From JAXLWB01 sp046328715 (lineage in GTDB: Bacteria > Chloroflexota > Anaerolineae > Caldilineales > Caldilineaceae), in contig JAXLWB010000007.1 in assembly GCA_046328715.1 (NCBI GenBank), positions 62,001-126,000 of the forward strand: a DNA stretch of 64,000 nucleotides. The letters are read 5' to 3'. Position numbers and translations under genes: made by a program. Positions 26,622-35,295 of the stretch are shown one piece after another. How positions within the stretch are numbered: the first letter of the stretch is position 1; each line of letters begins with the position of its first letter. The notes under the pieces were generated by a model. It made no database searches, was not told where the DNA came from, and saw only the letters and a list, made by a program, of their open reading frames with translations.

Positions 26622-28751
26622 TTATAACAACCACCATAAGATTCCCGAAATTAGAAAAAGTGCAATCAGCACCCCTGCAACAGCGACCAGCACGCGCCCC
26701 CAATTAACAGTGGTCGCTGCCAATGCCAGAGTTTGGGCAGGTGAAGCAGGCGTTAACAACCAGGTTTGCTGCTGATCGGTACCCTCCCCACTGCTGGCGA
26801 GCGTCAGCGCAATCGTGCTGTTGCGAGACAAGGTTGCCCAGGTCGCTGCAGCACCGCGGTAATTGGCTAACTGGATCTGAGCGCGCAGCGTTGCTTCTGC
26901 CTCACTATCGGTGGCGGAGGCACCACTATTGGCCTGAGTTTCAAAGGTTTTGGCGCGCTGCTCAAGATTATCCGACATTGCTTGCCATTGACCAGTGACT
27001 GAACGGAGGTCGATGGCCAGTTGCATCGAAATTTGTTGGCGGAAGAGTTGGGGCGTGCGTTCAATTTGTGCGGTGAGTTGCGAGAAAAGCGTACGAAAGA
27101 GTGCCCAATCCGTGCGCAGCGGCGTTGCTTCAGCCAGTGGCAAGCCATTGGTACCCGCTGGAATTTGGACGTTCAAATGAAGCGGTTGGCGCAAGCTCTG
27201 AGACATTACCGCTGCTGGTTCGACGCTAAACTTAAAGCCTTGGGCAGTGGTACGGGCTTTCCAAGCGGCAACCAACTCCTGAACCGCAGCCGAAGCTGTT
27301 TGGCTTTGCTCTGCCCCAGGCAGACCTATCCAATCGGTTTCGATGCCCCCTGGCGAAATGGTGACAGTCACCTGCCAGCTCTCGAAGAGGCTCGTCAGTT
27401 CGCTAGGTGCACGCAATTCATCTGCGCCGATCTCCTGGCCCGCTAAGGTGATGGCTGCCTGGCGATTGCCCTGCTCTAAAAGCTGTAGAGCTTGCTGAAT
27501 GATCAAACGACGTCGGGCTTCTGCGACAAATTTGGTGTTGCCGTTGGTTTGGGTGGCGTCACTGAGTTGGTCGAGAATGGTGCGTGCGCTCTCCCAATCA
27601 TTCTGCCGGCGTGCTTCATTGAAGAGTACAGTGAGTGCATCCGTGCGCCACTGGTTCAACTCAGGACGACGTCCATCATCGGCTGGCAGCAACTGGAGAG
27701 CAGCATTGGCGGCTTGCACCGTCAATTGCGCATAGTCAGGGTTGACGATGCCGCTCGGTGTGACTGTCTGGCTGCGATAGAGTTGCGCTAGACGGCGTTG
27801 CAGATCGGCGCTCAAGGCACCATCGTTGCTCTGTTCAATGCCTTGGGTATAAGCAGCCAACGCCTGGGCGTAAAAGCCACTACGAAGCTGATCGTTGGAC
27901 TGGGTCAGCAGTTGTGTATAGAGGTCGCCCAGGCGCAGAAAATCGGCTGACGAGCCGGTTGCGCTGGCCGCTCGTGCATCTGCAATCTGCTGCCAAAACG
28001 AAGGCTGGATAAAGGTAACAGAGAAAGGCTCGTTCCCAGGCAGACCATCAAAAAGCCAACGCACCGCATAGGCACCGCCTGACTCCGCTGGAAAGATCCA
28101 ACCTTCAGGCGCAACTTGCACTACACTTTGCGCTGGAAGCTGATCCGCTAGATCGATGCGCACGCTGATACTGATACGCCGTTGCCAGTTGCTCAACATG
28201 GTGATTGGATAGCGGATGGCCTGGAGCGAAGCACTGGGCAGGGAGAGAGAGTAGTTCAATGCCACATTGAGCGAGGCTTCGGCTGCCAGTTGTATATTGA
28301 TTGCCTCTCCGCCTCCGTCTAGTGAGAATCGCTCTGTGGGTTGGCCATTTACCGTAATGTAGAGATCCGGGGGCAAAGTGCCACTGATCGGCGTGTTAAG
28401 TCGCACATTGGTGACCGCTGGGCTGCGAGCGCTATTCTTGAAGCGGAACTGCGCAGCAACCTGTAGGACCGTTTCACCATTGTCGCTCGCTACGGCCTTT
28501 ATGCTTGCAATGTGCGCTGAGAGGGCAATGGTGTTCTCTTCTGTCGGTAAGAGAAATACATAGGCAAGATCCGCTGCCGTCTGTTGCGGAGCGAGTTGAA
28601 AAGAGTGGCTGGCGGTGGCTGCACTGGCTGTAGTAGGCGAAGCTGTCGATAGAAAAAGTATAAAAAGTAAGGGCAAAAAAAGAGCGATCAGGAAAAAGCG
28701 TCGCAAAGTTGCATTTCTTGGCTGCATCTGGTATCGTGCGCTCATAAGCAT
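26622..28751 (-). CDS. Extracytoplasmic helical-repeat protein with C-terminal membrane anchor
   Basis: The 709-residue protein has an N-terminal signal sequence (about residues 17-45), a beta-rich part (about 50-255), a long helical segment with TPR-like helices (about 260-470), another mixed part, and a final membrane helix (about 685-707). No enzyme motif is visible. It is translated just ahead of the penicillin-binding protein, four bases apart, which suggests a role in wall synthesis or its regulation. The frame has several possible starts (28751, 28745, 28727); the later ones leave more room for a promoter between this and the divergent gene. Confidence 0.7.
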   Translation of the reverse strand: MLMSARYQMQPRNATLRRFFLIALFLPLLFILFLSTASPTTASAATASHSFQLAPQQTAADLAYVFLLPTEENTIALSAHIASIKAVASDNGETVLQVAAQFRFKNSARSPAVTNVRLNTPISGTLPPDLYITVNGQPTERFSLDGGGEAINIQLAAEASLNVALNYSLSLPSASLQAIRYPITMLSNWQRRISISVRIDLADQLPAQSVVQVAPEGWIFPAESGGAYAVRWLFDGLPGNEPFSVTFIQPSFWQQIADARAASATGSSADFLRLGDLYTQLLTQSNDQLRSGFYAQALAAYTQGIEQSNDGALSADLQRRLAQLYRSQTVTPSGIVNPDYAQLTVQAANAALQLLPADDGRRPELNQWRTDALTVLFNEARRQNDWESARTILDQLSDATQTNGNTKFVAEARRRLIIQQALQLLEQGNRQAAITLAGQEIGADELRAPSELTSLFESWQVTVTISPGGIETDWIGLPGAEQSQTASAAVQELVAAWKARTTAQGFKFSVEPAAVMSQSLRQPLHLNVQIPAGTNGLPLAEATPLRTDWALFRTLFSQLTAQIERTPQLFRQQISMQLAIDLRSVTGQWQAMSDNLEQRAKTFETQANSGASATDSEAEATLRAQIQLANYRGAAATWATLSRNSTIALTLASSGEGTDQQQTWLLTPASPAQTLALAATTVNWGRVLVAVAGVLIALFLISGILWWLL

Positions 28752-28792
28752 TGGTAAAGTTGAGTTGCTTGTTTTAAAATAGGCGCTGGTTT

Positions 28793-29095
28793 ATGATTAA
28801 ATTAGTAATGCAGTGGGATATACGAATTGGTCGTGAACAGGATTTTTCCGAATTCGTAGTGCGTGAATTTGCGCCCAAGTTAATGCAACTCGGTATCGAA
28901 CCTACTGAAGTCTTGTATACCATGTACGGTCAAGGTCCGCAAATGCTGACCTTAGGTTCTGTTGAAAGCGTTGACAAGCTCGAACAGATTTTCAACGGGA
29001 ATGGTTGGAAGAAACTTCACGAAAAGCTATTAACCTACGTTACAAATTACCGCCATAAAATTGTGCGTGATAATGGACGTAACTTCCAACTGTAG
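28793..29095 (+). CDS. Small ferredoxin-fold (Dabb/ABM-like) protein
   Basis: The 100-residue product has the strand-helix-strand pattern of dimeric alpha-beta barrel proteins: IKLVMQWDIRIGREQDFSEFV, then a middle strand pair (VLYTMYGQGPQMLTLGSVE) and the helix KKLHEKLLTYV. No catalytic residue stands out. It is transcribed away from the 709-residue protein gene across a short 41-bp gap, so the two promoters must overlap unless the minus-strand start is further in. It may bind a small hydrophobic ligand, which is only inferred from the fold. Confidence 0.65.
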   Translation: MIKLVMQWDIRIGREQDFSEFVVREFAPKLMQLGIEPTEVLYTMYGQGPQMLTLGSVESVDKLEQIFNGNGWKKLHEKLLTYVTNYRHKIVRDNGRNFQL

Positions 29096-29777
29096 CTTAT
29101 CAGAAATGCTCAACCCCGAAGCGTAGTTGTATTACTGAATCAACTGTACCCTCATATTGTTTTACCATCTTAACTCATTTGCCCCTTCACCACGAAACCA
29201 AAAGATGGCGTTCTTGTAGTGCTAATGACATTTGATCCTCATTTTCGGTATCATAGCCGCTGCCTTTGGTAGAAGATCGTCGGTCGATATAACCTGTGTG
29301 CGGCTAGGCGCAAGTCCCTATGCTTTACCGAATTTGTTCTTTAAGTTTTATTAGGAGTAGTTGTCATACAGTAACCGTTTCATACTGCAAAGTCTGTTAC
29401 TGGGTTCGAACACCAGGAACTCAGGGAAAAGGTAAATCTGCTTTGAGGAAAAGAATAACCTCTCACTGCTGCCTTCCTTTGCTGACTCTACGTTATTGTT
29501 TCCTCGCTAGGACAAATTGCATCGCTAATTATGTATAGTAGAAATAAAAAATGTAATGATTATTTGCTATGCTAGGGTGCAAGATTCCTTTCATTGCCTA
29601 TTCCAGAGCCTGTTGAATTTGTGAACCTAGAACGTACATCTTGCAGGTTTCATGCAAGTGAAGCTTCGGTCTGCGAAGCTTTGCAGTCGCATGCCATCCT
29701 ATCAAGAAATTGTCTTTCATTTACGCAATATAATAGTAGATAGGATTAAGTGTAAGCAATAAGTAAGTAAAAAGTAA
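29096..29777. other. AT-rich intergenic region with one strong hairpin
   Basis: No gene with coding character is seen in these 680 bases. At 29661-29681 AAGCTTCG pairs with CGAAGCTT around GTCTG, flanked by TGCA words that may extend the stem. It lies upstream of the promoter of the next gene, so it is not part of that mRNA leader. It could be a small RNA end or a remnant. Confidence 0.4.
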
Positions 29778-29807
29778 TTGAATTTTTTGGTTAATCCCTC
29801 CTATAAT
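29778..29807 (+). promoter_or_regulatory. Sigma-70-type promoter for the pseudo-receiver gene
   Basis: TTGAAT at 29778-29783 and a perfect TATAAT at 29802-29807 are 18 bases apart. Transcription would start near 29814, leaving a leader of about 43 bases before the ATG at 29857. Confidence 0.6.
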
Positions 29808-29856
29808 TGTTTCAGATTTGGGCAATACCTATTGGAGTTACGAAAGAGCCAATCAC

Positions 29857-30408
29857 ATGCATAGCTTAATCACTACGCGTAAGAAACACACCGCCGATAT
29901 TGCTGCACTGCTTGGAAACAAACCGGTCGAATCATCTCCCTTGCCACAAGCCGCTTTTGCAGAAAAGATCACCTTTGAAGGGCGTGATCTGCGGGTTGTC
30001 TGGTTACGACAATCTGGTGCAGATTATACAAAAGTCAGCCGACTGATGGGTCGTTGTCTTTCAGTTGGTTTGCGTGTTCAACTCTTCGAAGAGATCGATA
30101 CCATGACCAGTATTGAGCATCATCGTGATATGGTCTTGCAGGCTGATATGGTTTTGCTCGAAGCATTTGGGCGAATTGGACGTGAAACACACGAGGTCTT
30201 ACTTGAGTATGTGCGTAAGTATAGCATTGCACCTGTCGTGATGCTCACAGAGGATGCTAGCGCAGAGCGAACGGTGTCCGCTCTTAATGCTGGAGCCGAT
30301 GCGGTTGTGCTGTTGAATATGCCAGAGGAAGTAATTGTAGCGCGGCTGCATTCCTTACTGCGACGTTGGTTTTATGATGGCCATGTTCCACCCCATACCC
30401 TGCGATAA
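29857..30408 (+). CDS. Stand-alone receiver-like protein lacking phosphorylation residues
   Basis: The last 120 residues match the response-regulator receiver fold: ADMVLLEAFG, PVVMLTED, SALNAGADAVVLL and VIVARLHSLLRR. The phospho-acceptor Asp (normally LLDV) is Glu102 here, and the Lys of the TKP motif is replaced in VVLLNMP, so it cannot be phosphorylated in the usual way. There is no DNA-binding domain; the protein ends just after the receiver. I use the ATG at 29857, which lies behind GAAAGAG and fits the promoter; the frame also opens at a TTG at 29818. It may be a constitutive protein-protein switch. Confidence 0.72.
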   Translation: MHSLITTRKKHTADIAALLGNKPVESSPLPQAAFAEKITFEGRDLRVVWLRQSGADYTKVSRLMGRCLSVGLRVQLFEEIDTMTSIEHHRDMVLQADMVLLEAFGRIGRETHEVLLEYVRKYSIAPVVMLTEDASAERTVSALNAGADAVVLLNMPEEVIVARLHSLLRRWFYDGHVPPHTLR

Positions 30409-31019
30409 TATAGCGTCACATTGACGTGGTCGGAATCCTAACTGGCTGGAATTTATATTTGCGTCTTTCTTTGGTCGAGTAGCTTGTTTTCTCCAATTCT
30501 GTGCGATTGTTTGTTTGACTTGTGAGCCTGCGCATTAAGCAGGCGGTCATCTCTCTCATCCTTTTCTGAATTGAAGTCATCCTCTAGCTCGGACTTTTGT
30601 AACCGCTCCTGTTATTGCCACATTCTCCCGGTAGCATACTGCGAACGACCCTTGTAAGGATTCTGCCTGCTTTTTGTTGGGTAGTTCTGCCGGGTGTTCT
30701 TACAGAAAAATCCGCAGAACAGCCAAAACATCTGGCAAACCTTTTTAATCAGCCCGAACCGATCCAGAACGCCGATGGTCAACCGACAGGAATACGTAGG
30801 TCGATCGTATGGTAATAGTAGTAAAGCAGAGGCAGCCTCATTTACTACATTTCTATCATACCGTAGGGTCTACTTTTAGATCTTCTAAGGATCCAATTTC
30901 CTCATCATTTGCCAAGGATTAATAAGCTAAATAAGTTGCAAGTTATACAATACGCAATTGCAAATTTGCGGAATATAACCAGAATATGACACAATAAAGT
31001 AAATTAGATTTAAGCTATT
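30409..31019. other. Intergenic region, no supported gene
   Basis: Short frames at 30615-30815 and 30694-30879 overlap and show no ribosome site or recognisable family. A hairpin at 30819-30849 (GTAGTAAA with TTTACTAC, inner GAGG with CCTC) may end a transcript. The rest becomes very AT-rich toward the promoter at 31020. Confidence 0.45.
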
Positions 31020-31048
31020 TTGCACTTATACACAGTGTATGCTATACT
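31020..31048 (+). promoter_or_regulatory. Promoter with embedded operator for the HTH gene
   Basis: TTGCAC at 31020-31025 and TATACT at 31043-31048 are separated by 17 bases. The spacer contains the perfect palindrome ATACAC-A-GTGTAT at 31028-31040, a good repressor site. The HTH protein encoded next is the obvious candidate to bind it. Confidence 0.6.
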
Positions 31049-31102
31049 GGTTTTGTAAGTCCCACTCAATCAGCAAATTTATATAGAAAAGGGGAAGAAA
31101 TC

Positions 31103-31561
31103 ATGGCATTATATATTCGTGAATTAGAATCGAATGAGCAACAACAGTTAGAAGCACTTTTGGGACAACCCGAAACGGATCTGCCTGTCAATCGCCTGCT
31201 GATTGTCAAGCTGTCTGCCGAAGGTTGGCGTGTACCAGAAATTAGCACGATGGTCAACCTCCACCCGATTAATGTGCGCAAGTGGATTCACCGCTTTAAT
31301 CAGGATGGAATGGACGGTTTGCGCAGTGGGAAGTCGCCTGGACGTCCGGTTGTCTTTACGCAGAAGCAGCGCCAGCAGATCGCAGAGATTGCCGCCACCA
31401 ATCCACGCACGCTAGGATTACGTTTTTCGCGCTGGTCTCTACAAAATCTCCGCCGCTATCTGATCGAACGTAAGATCGTTAAGCACATTAGCGTCGAAAC
31501 AGTGCGCCAAATTTTGCAGGCTAGCCAGATGCAACGCTATTCGCATCGCACCTTGCAATAA
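31103..31561 (+). CDS. IS630-type helix-turn-helix protein without transposase domain
   Basis: The 152-residue protein has the two DNA-binding units of IS630-family transposase N-termini: a first HTH (about residues 30-70; GWRVPEISTMVNLHPINVRKW), a GRPVVFT linker, and a winged second HTH (about 85-145; SVETVRQILQAS). The DDE catalytic part is absent; the frame stops and the DNA downstream does not encode it. GGGGAAG precedes the ATG, and the gene has its own promoter with an operator and a downstream terminator. It is either an orfA-like remnant or a domesticated regulator. Confidence 0.8.
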   Translation: MALYIRELESNEQQQLEALLGQPETDLPVNRLLIVKLSAEGWRVPEISTMVNLHPINVRKWIHRFNQDGMDGLRSGKSPGRPVVFTQKQRQQIAEIAATNPRTLGLRFSRWSLQNLRRYLIERKIVKHISVETVRQILQASQMQRYSHRTLQ

Positions 31562-31719
31562 AGCAGTTGGGAAAAGTACGAATTCGGTAGTAGCGTTAGT
31601 ATACACGATAGACTTGATGTTGTGTTAATAGGTTTTATTCCATAAGTGCAACTTTCCCTGCTTTAAGCAAGAGCAGTTGTGTAACAGTCCACAAGTAAAC
31701 CTCTGTCCTTATATATCCA

Positions 31720-31757
31720 GGCTGAGCGCGAGATCGCAATCGCGCTCAGCCTTTTTT
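31720..31757 (+). terminator. Intrinsic terminator
   Basis: GGCTGAGCGCGA pairs with TCGCGCTCAGCC around an 8-nt loop and is followed by six T. It lies about 160 bases after the HTH gene, leaving a long untranslated tail that could hold a small RNA. Confidence 0.9.
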
Positions 31758-32090
31758 GGGCAAAATAGTTGAACATTTCGTTTGTTGGTCCAATGCCCAT
31801 TCCTCAAGCTAACATAAATATTTTGTAAGAAATACCTACTTCCTTTACACTCCTTTTTGTGATAGAGTAGCAACTAGTACAAATAATAGAGGATCTTGCG
31901 TGTCAGCAGCAGGCGAGCCCGCATGTAGAAACTAACTCAAAACACAGTTGGTAGGTTAATCGAGTAACCAACGATGACGTGTAGGACTGTATGGTTTTTC
32001 TTTGCCAAACCTGCCAAATTTATGCTGTTTCATAGATTTTTAGGTGGTCTCTTAGGCTTGTGCTGCTGATCTAGAAAGTCCTACTTTTAT
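31758..32090. other. Intergenic region, nothing recognised
   Basis: These 333 bases have no open frame with coding character and no clear repeat, apart from partial complementarity around GGTTAATCGAGTAACC (GGTTA with TAACC). Confidence 0.4.
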
Positions 32091-32118
32091 TTGTAAAGGT
32101 GTAAATTTCACCTATATA
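32091..32118 (+). promoter_or_regulatory. Likely promoter and operator of the tandem DsbA-like gene
   Basis: TTGTAA at 32091-32096 and TATATA at 32113-32118 are 16 bases apart. The spacer is an almost perfect 17-bp palindrome, AGGTGTAAATTTCACCT (32097-32113), suited to a dimeric regulator. Confidence 0.45.
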
Positions 32119-32166
32119 CAAAAGACTTGATACTATGCTAGACATAGTTTCGGTGGAGGTAATGTT

Positions 32167-33972
32167 ATGGATCAAGAAAATATCGATCCGCAAGAAGAAG
32201 GAATGCCAACCGAGGTTCAGGCGGACAGCCAACCAATAGAGGAATGGCAGTCAGAAGAACCCCAGGAAAGCGTTCATGAAAAGTCGCAGGATCCCGCTAT
32301 GGGGGCTGCAGCAACTGCTGCGTCATCCGTAGAGAGCCTGGCGAAGCGTGAGAATCGCACCTTTGTGGCTCAAAAGCGCATGTGGACGGTTGCTTTCGTC
32401 TGTGTTTTGGGTGTTTTGCTCATCGCAGCCTGTATCAAGGCGATCGAGCCAAATACAGGACAACAATCTTTGGGCTCAACCAAAAGCGAAACGGTCAATA
32501 CACCTACGGCAGTGCAGGAGGTATCTGAGGCACCCACCGCAACTGCGGTTGCTGAGACTGCCGCAGTTGACAGCCAAACAGGCACAACCGAGACGGTGGT
32601 GAGTACAGAGCCGACCGTCGCCAGTGCCAATGTAACGACCGAAACAGCCACAGTTTCAGAGACTACCGCTGCCGAGGCAGGCCCAAACGAAGCAATGCAG
32701 GTTGTCACCTCAACCGAAAGCTACAACGGCGTCCCAGTCGGTTTTACCGCCGAAGGCTATCCTTTCCGTGGCAGCCCTGATGCGCCTGTAATCGTCTATG
32801 AATATAGCGACTTCCAGTGCCCCTTCTGCTCACGCTACTTTGTTCAGACTGAGCCAGCGATCAATGAATCGTTTGTGCGTCTTAACAAACTGCGCGTGGT
32901 CTTCCGAGATTTCCCGCTGGTCGAGTTGCATCCCAATGCTCCAGCCGCTCACTATGCGGCGCAATGTGTCGCTCAGCAGGGTGCTGCCTTGTTCTGGGCT
33001 ATGCATGATGCACTCTTCCGTTCACAGAACGAATGGGCTCGCCTACCCGATCCGCTGCCCATCTTCAAGCGCTTAACCGGTGAAATTAGCTCTGGCGAGA
33101 CCAAGGTGAACGCCGATGCCTATGATAGCTGCATGGCTGAACACCAAACTGTCGATCGTGTAGAGGCCAGTGTACAGGCAGTCTATAATTTGGGCTTCAG
33201 CGGCACACCTAGCTTCCGCTTTTTTAGCGCTGCGGATGGCAAGAGCTACGATCTCATCGGTGCGCAACCGTACGATCAATTTGCCAGTTACATTGACACC
33301 ATCGCCGCTGGACAAGCTCCAGTCGATCCTCAAGCACAGCAACAGCAACAGGGGAGTGGCAGCAACCAAATTCCGATCTGGGCATCTGCCGAAGGATTGG
33401 CTGCTGATCCAGATCATCCGGGCGTCAACAAGGCAGGGGATTATTATCGAGGAAATCTTGATGCATCGGTTGTTGTGATCGAATTTTCCGACTTCCAATG
33501 CCCCTATTGCAAACGCCATGAAGCCGACACACAACCGACCTTGGATGAACAATTTGTCAATAGCGGTAAGGTATTGTGGGTCTTCAAGAGTTTCCCGCTG
33601 AACATCCATCCGCAGGCCGACGAAGCTGCTGTCGCTGCCGAATGTGCCGCCGATCAAGGCAAGTTCTGGGAGATGCACGACCTGTTGTTTAAAGACCCCA
33701 CCACTTGGTCAATTGATGCCCCGGCACCGATCTTCAGTTCCTATGCCCAGCAATTGGGATTAGACGTAGCTGCCTTTGACGCTTGTCAGCAGGGAACTGA
33801 GGCACAACAACGAGTGCAAAGCGACATGAATGATGGTTCATCCTTTGTGCGTGGCACACCTTCCTTCATCATTCTCAAGGGTGGCGAAGGACGAATTATC
33901 CCTGGCGCTCTGCCTAAGGATGAATTCGTTAAAGCGTTGGACGATGTGGTAAACAATGGGTTTTCGCAGTAA
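32167..33972 (+). CDS. Membrane-anchored protein with two tandem DsbA-like thioredoxin domains
   Basis: The 601-residue protein has an acidic cytoplasmic tail of about 70 residues, one membrane helix (about 72-92), a Thr/Glu-rich linker, and two homologous DsbA-type domains facing out. Their active sites are CPFC at residues 218-221 and CPYC at 445-448, each in the context SDFQCP. Each domain also has the later GTPSF cis-Pro motif. Single-domain relatives (BdbD/DsbA type) introduce disulfides into exported proteins. A strong GGAGGT precedes the ATG by six bases. Two active sites in one chain may allow relay or isomerisation. Confidence 0.85.
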   Translation: MDQENIDPQEEGMPTEVQADSQPIEEWQSEEPQESVHEKSQDPAMGAAATAASSVESLAKRENRTFVAQKRMWTVAFVCVLGVLLIAACIKAIEPNTGQQSLGSTKSETVNTPTAVQEVSEAPTATAVAETAAVDSQTGTTETVVSTEPTVASANVTTETATVSETTAAEAGPNEAMQVVTSTESYNGVPVGFTAEGYPFRGSPDAPVIVYEYSDFQCPFCSRYFVQTEPAINESFVRLNKLRVVFRDFPLVELHPNAPAAHYAAQCVAQQGAALFWAMHDALFRSQNEWARLPDPLPIFKRLTGEISSGETKVNADAYDSCMAEHQTVDRVEASVQAVYNLGFSGTPSFRFFSAADGKSYDLIGAQPYDQFASYIDTIAAGQAPVDPQAQQQQQGSGSNQIPIWASAEGLAADPDHPGVNKAGDYYRGNLDASVVVIEFSDFQCPYCKRHEADTQPTLDEQFVNSGKVLWVFKSFPLNIHPQADEAAVAAECAADQGKFWEMHDLLFKDPTTWSIDAPAPIFSSYAQQLGLDVAAFDACQQGTEAQQRVQSDMNDGSSFVRGTPSFIILKGGEGRIIPGALPKDEFVKALDDVVNNGFSQ

Positions 33973-33978
33973 GAACTG

Positions 33979-34027
33979 AAAGAAGCGGGATACAGGGTGC
34001 ATCTTGTACCCTGTATCCCTCTTCTTT
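33979..34027. terminator. Bidirectional terminator between convergent genes
   Basis: AAAGAAG-c-GGGATACAGGGT pairs with ACCCTGTATCCC-t-CTTCTTT around a 9-nt loop. It lies 6 bases past the DsbA-like stop and 8 bases before the end of the convergent mltG, with T-rich ends on both strands. Confidence 0.85.
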
Positions 34028-34035
34028 GAACTTTT

Positions 34036-35295
34036 TCAACCACCACGCATGTACTTTTGCACGTTCTGTTGATGTTCCTCGAACGTTTCGGCAAAGACGT
34101 GGCGACCACTTCCATCTGGCAGGGCAACAAAAAAGAGGTAATTGTGTTGTGCTGGTTCCAGCACTGCGCGGATACTCTCTAAGCCAGGACAGGCGATAGG
34201 TCCGGGTGGAAGTCCCGTATATAAGTAAGTATTATAGGGGCTGTCAACGTTGCTGTAATCTTCAAGGTAGATTGGCGTTTTCCACCATTGTCCGCTGTTC
34301 GCCTGATATCCCAAGGCATATTGAACCGTAGGATCCGCTTCCAACTTCATGCTCTGTGCCAGCCGATTTAGATAGACCCCTGCAATGACAGGGCGCTCCT
34401 CGGCGACGACTGCTTCGCGCTCAACAATGCTCGCTAAGATCAAAACGCTGTAGAGGTCGTACGAGGTAGTCTTTGCTACCACTGCCTCTTGGTAGAGCGG
34501 CTCCACCTTCTCGGCAAAAGCATCCAATTGACGGGTAACCAGATCGAGCGCTGTGGCTCCCTCGGCGGGCAACAGGTAAGTATCTGGGAAGAGGAAGCCT
34601 TCGAGCGATGTATTTTGCGGACGTGAATTTAGGAACGTATAGCGGCTTGCATCTATCCCTTCGGGTAAGACGCCTGAGGTTACAATTTGCCGATATGCTT
34701 CTGCTTGGTCAGACTTGCCGTCAGCCAGATCGTTAAAGACGTTGGCCGCTGCGAGGGAATCGGCAATCTGTTCTACACGCCAGCCTTCGCGAATGGTGAC
34801 TGTAACACTACCTGCGTCGGCGCGCAGTAACTCGTCGACAATTTGCGCCAATGTCATGTCAGGGGAAAGGACAAAGATCCCGGCAGAGAGGCGAGTGCTT
34901 ACCCCGCTGCTTCGCACGTAGGCTTCAAAGAGCAGATCATCGTTGATCAAGCCCGCCTCTTTGAGCTTTTGCCCAATGAGTCGAGCCGGATCACCCGCTT
35001 CGACCCGAAAGCGTAGCGGGTGATAATCGTTGCTGACGCGCTGGTTGATCTCTGCACTGTGCAGTGCGTAGTAACCGCGCATCGTCAAGTTGCTACAACC
35101 AGCGAAAAGAATGAGCGTGGAGAGTAGAAGAGTCAGTAGCCACCATCGACCCCACCCTATCCCTCCCCAAATGAGGGAGGCGACTGTGACGGGATCGTGA
35201 GTGTTGTCTCGACAGAAGTTAAAAGCTGAATCCTTCCTGATATGCTCCCCTTCCCAAACAGGGGAGGGATAAGGTGGGGTAATTTTTCGCTTCAT
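34036..35295 (-). CDS. mltG: Endolytic murein transglycosylase MltG (YceG family)
   Basis: The 419-residue protein has one membrane helix (about residues 51-67) and an outside YceG domain with the catalytic Glu in ASIVEREA and the motif KLEADPTVQYALG. MltG cuts nascent glycan strands and sets their length. The ATG overlaps the stop of the epimerase gene in an ATGA. Residues 6-50, between the start and the membrane helix, are encoded by a G/C-rich inverted repeat (35150-35279) and read TPPYPSPVWEGEH and later IWGGIGWG. No usable start lies after the repeat, so the repeat is translated as an in-frame insertion in the cytoplasmic tail. Confidence 0.9.
   Translation of the reverse strand: MKRKITPPYPSPVWEGEHIRKDSAFNFCRDNTHDPVTVASLIWGGIGWGRWWLLTLLLSTLILFAGCSNLTMRGYYALHSAEINQRVSNDYHPLRFRVEAGDPARLIGQKLKEAGLINDDLLFEAYVRSSGVSTRLSAGIFVLSPDMTLAQIVDELLRADAGSVTVTIREGWRVEQIADSLAAANVFNDLADGKSDQAEAYRQIVTSGVLPEGIDASRYTFLNSRPQNTSLEGFLFPDTYLLPAEGATALDLVTRQLDAFAEKVEPLYQEAVVAKTTSYDLYSVLILASIVEREAVVAEERPVIAGVYLNRLAQSMKLEADPTVQYALGYQANSGQWWKTPIYLEDYSNVDSPYNTYLYTGLPPGPIACPGLESIRAVLEPAQHNYLFFVALPDGSGRHVFAETFEEHQQNVQKYMRGG
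35150..35279. repeat. Inverted repeat element inserted in frame in mltG
   Basis: End arms at 35150-35168 and 35261-35279 pair at 18 of 19 positions (word CCCTCCCC with TATCCC). Inner copies of the same word (GGGAGG, GCTCCCCTTCCC) add further pairing. The 130-bp unit is of the kind usually found between genes, yet it lies inside the mltG reading frame without breaking it. Confidence 0.75.

Noticed and set aside
29385..29425. A tRNA-like T-arm (CTGGGTTCGAACACCAG)
   Set aside because: The stem has a mismatch, and no matching acceptor 5' strand, D-arm or anticodon arm can be placed at proper distance upstream.
30615..30815. A 66-residue plus-strand frame
   Set aside because: It has only a TTG start, no ribosome site and no recognisable pattern; an overlapping frame is equally open.
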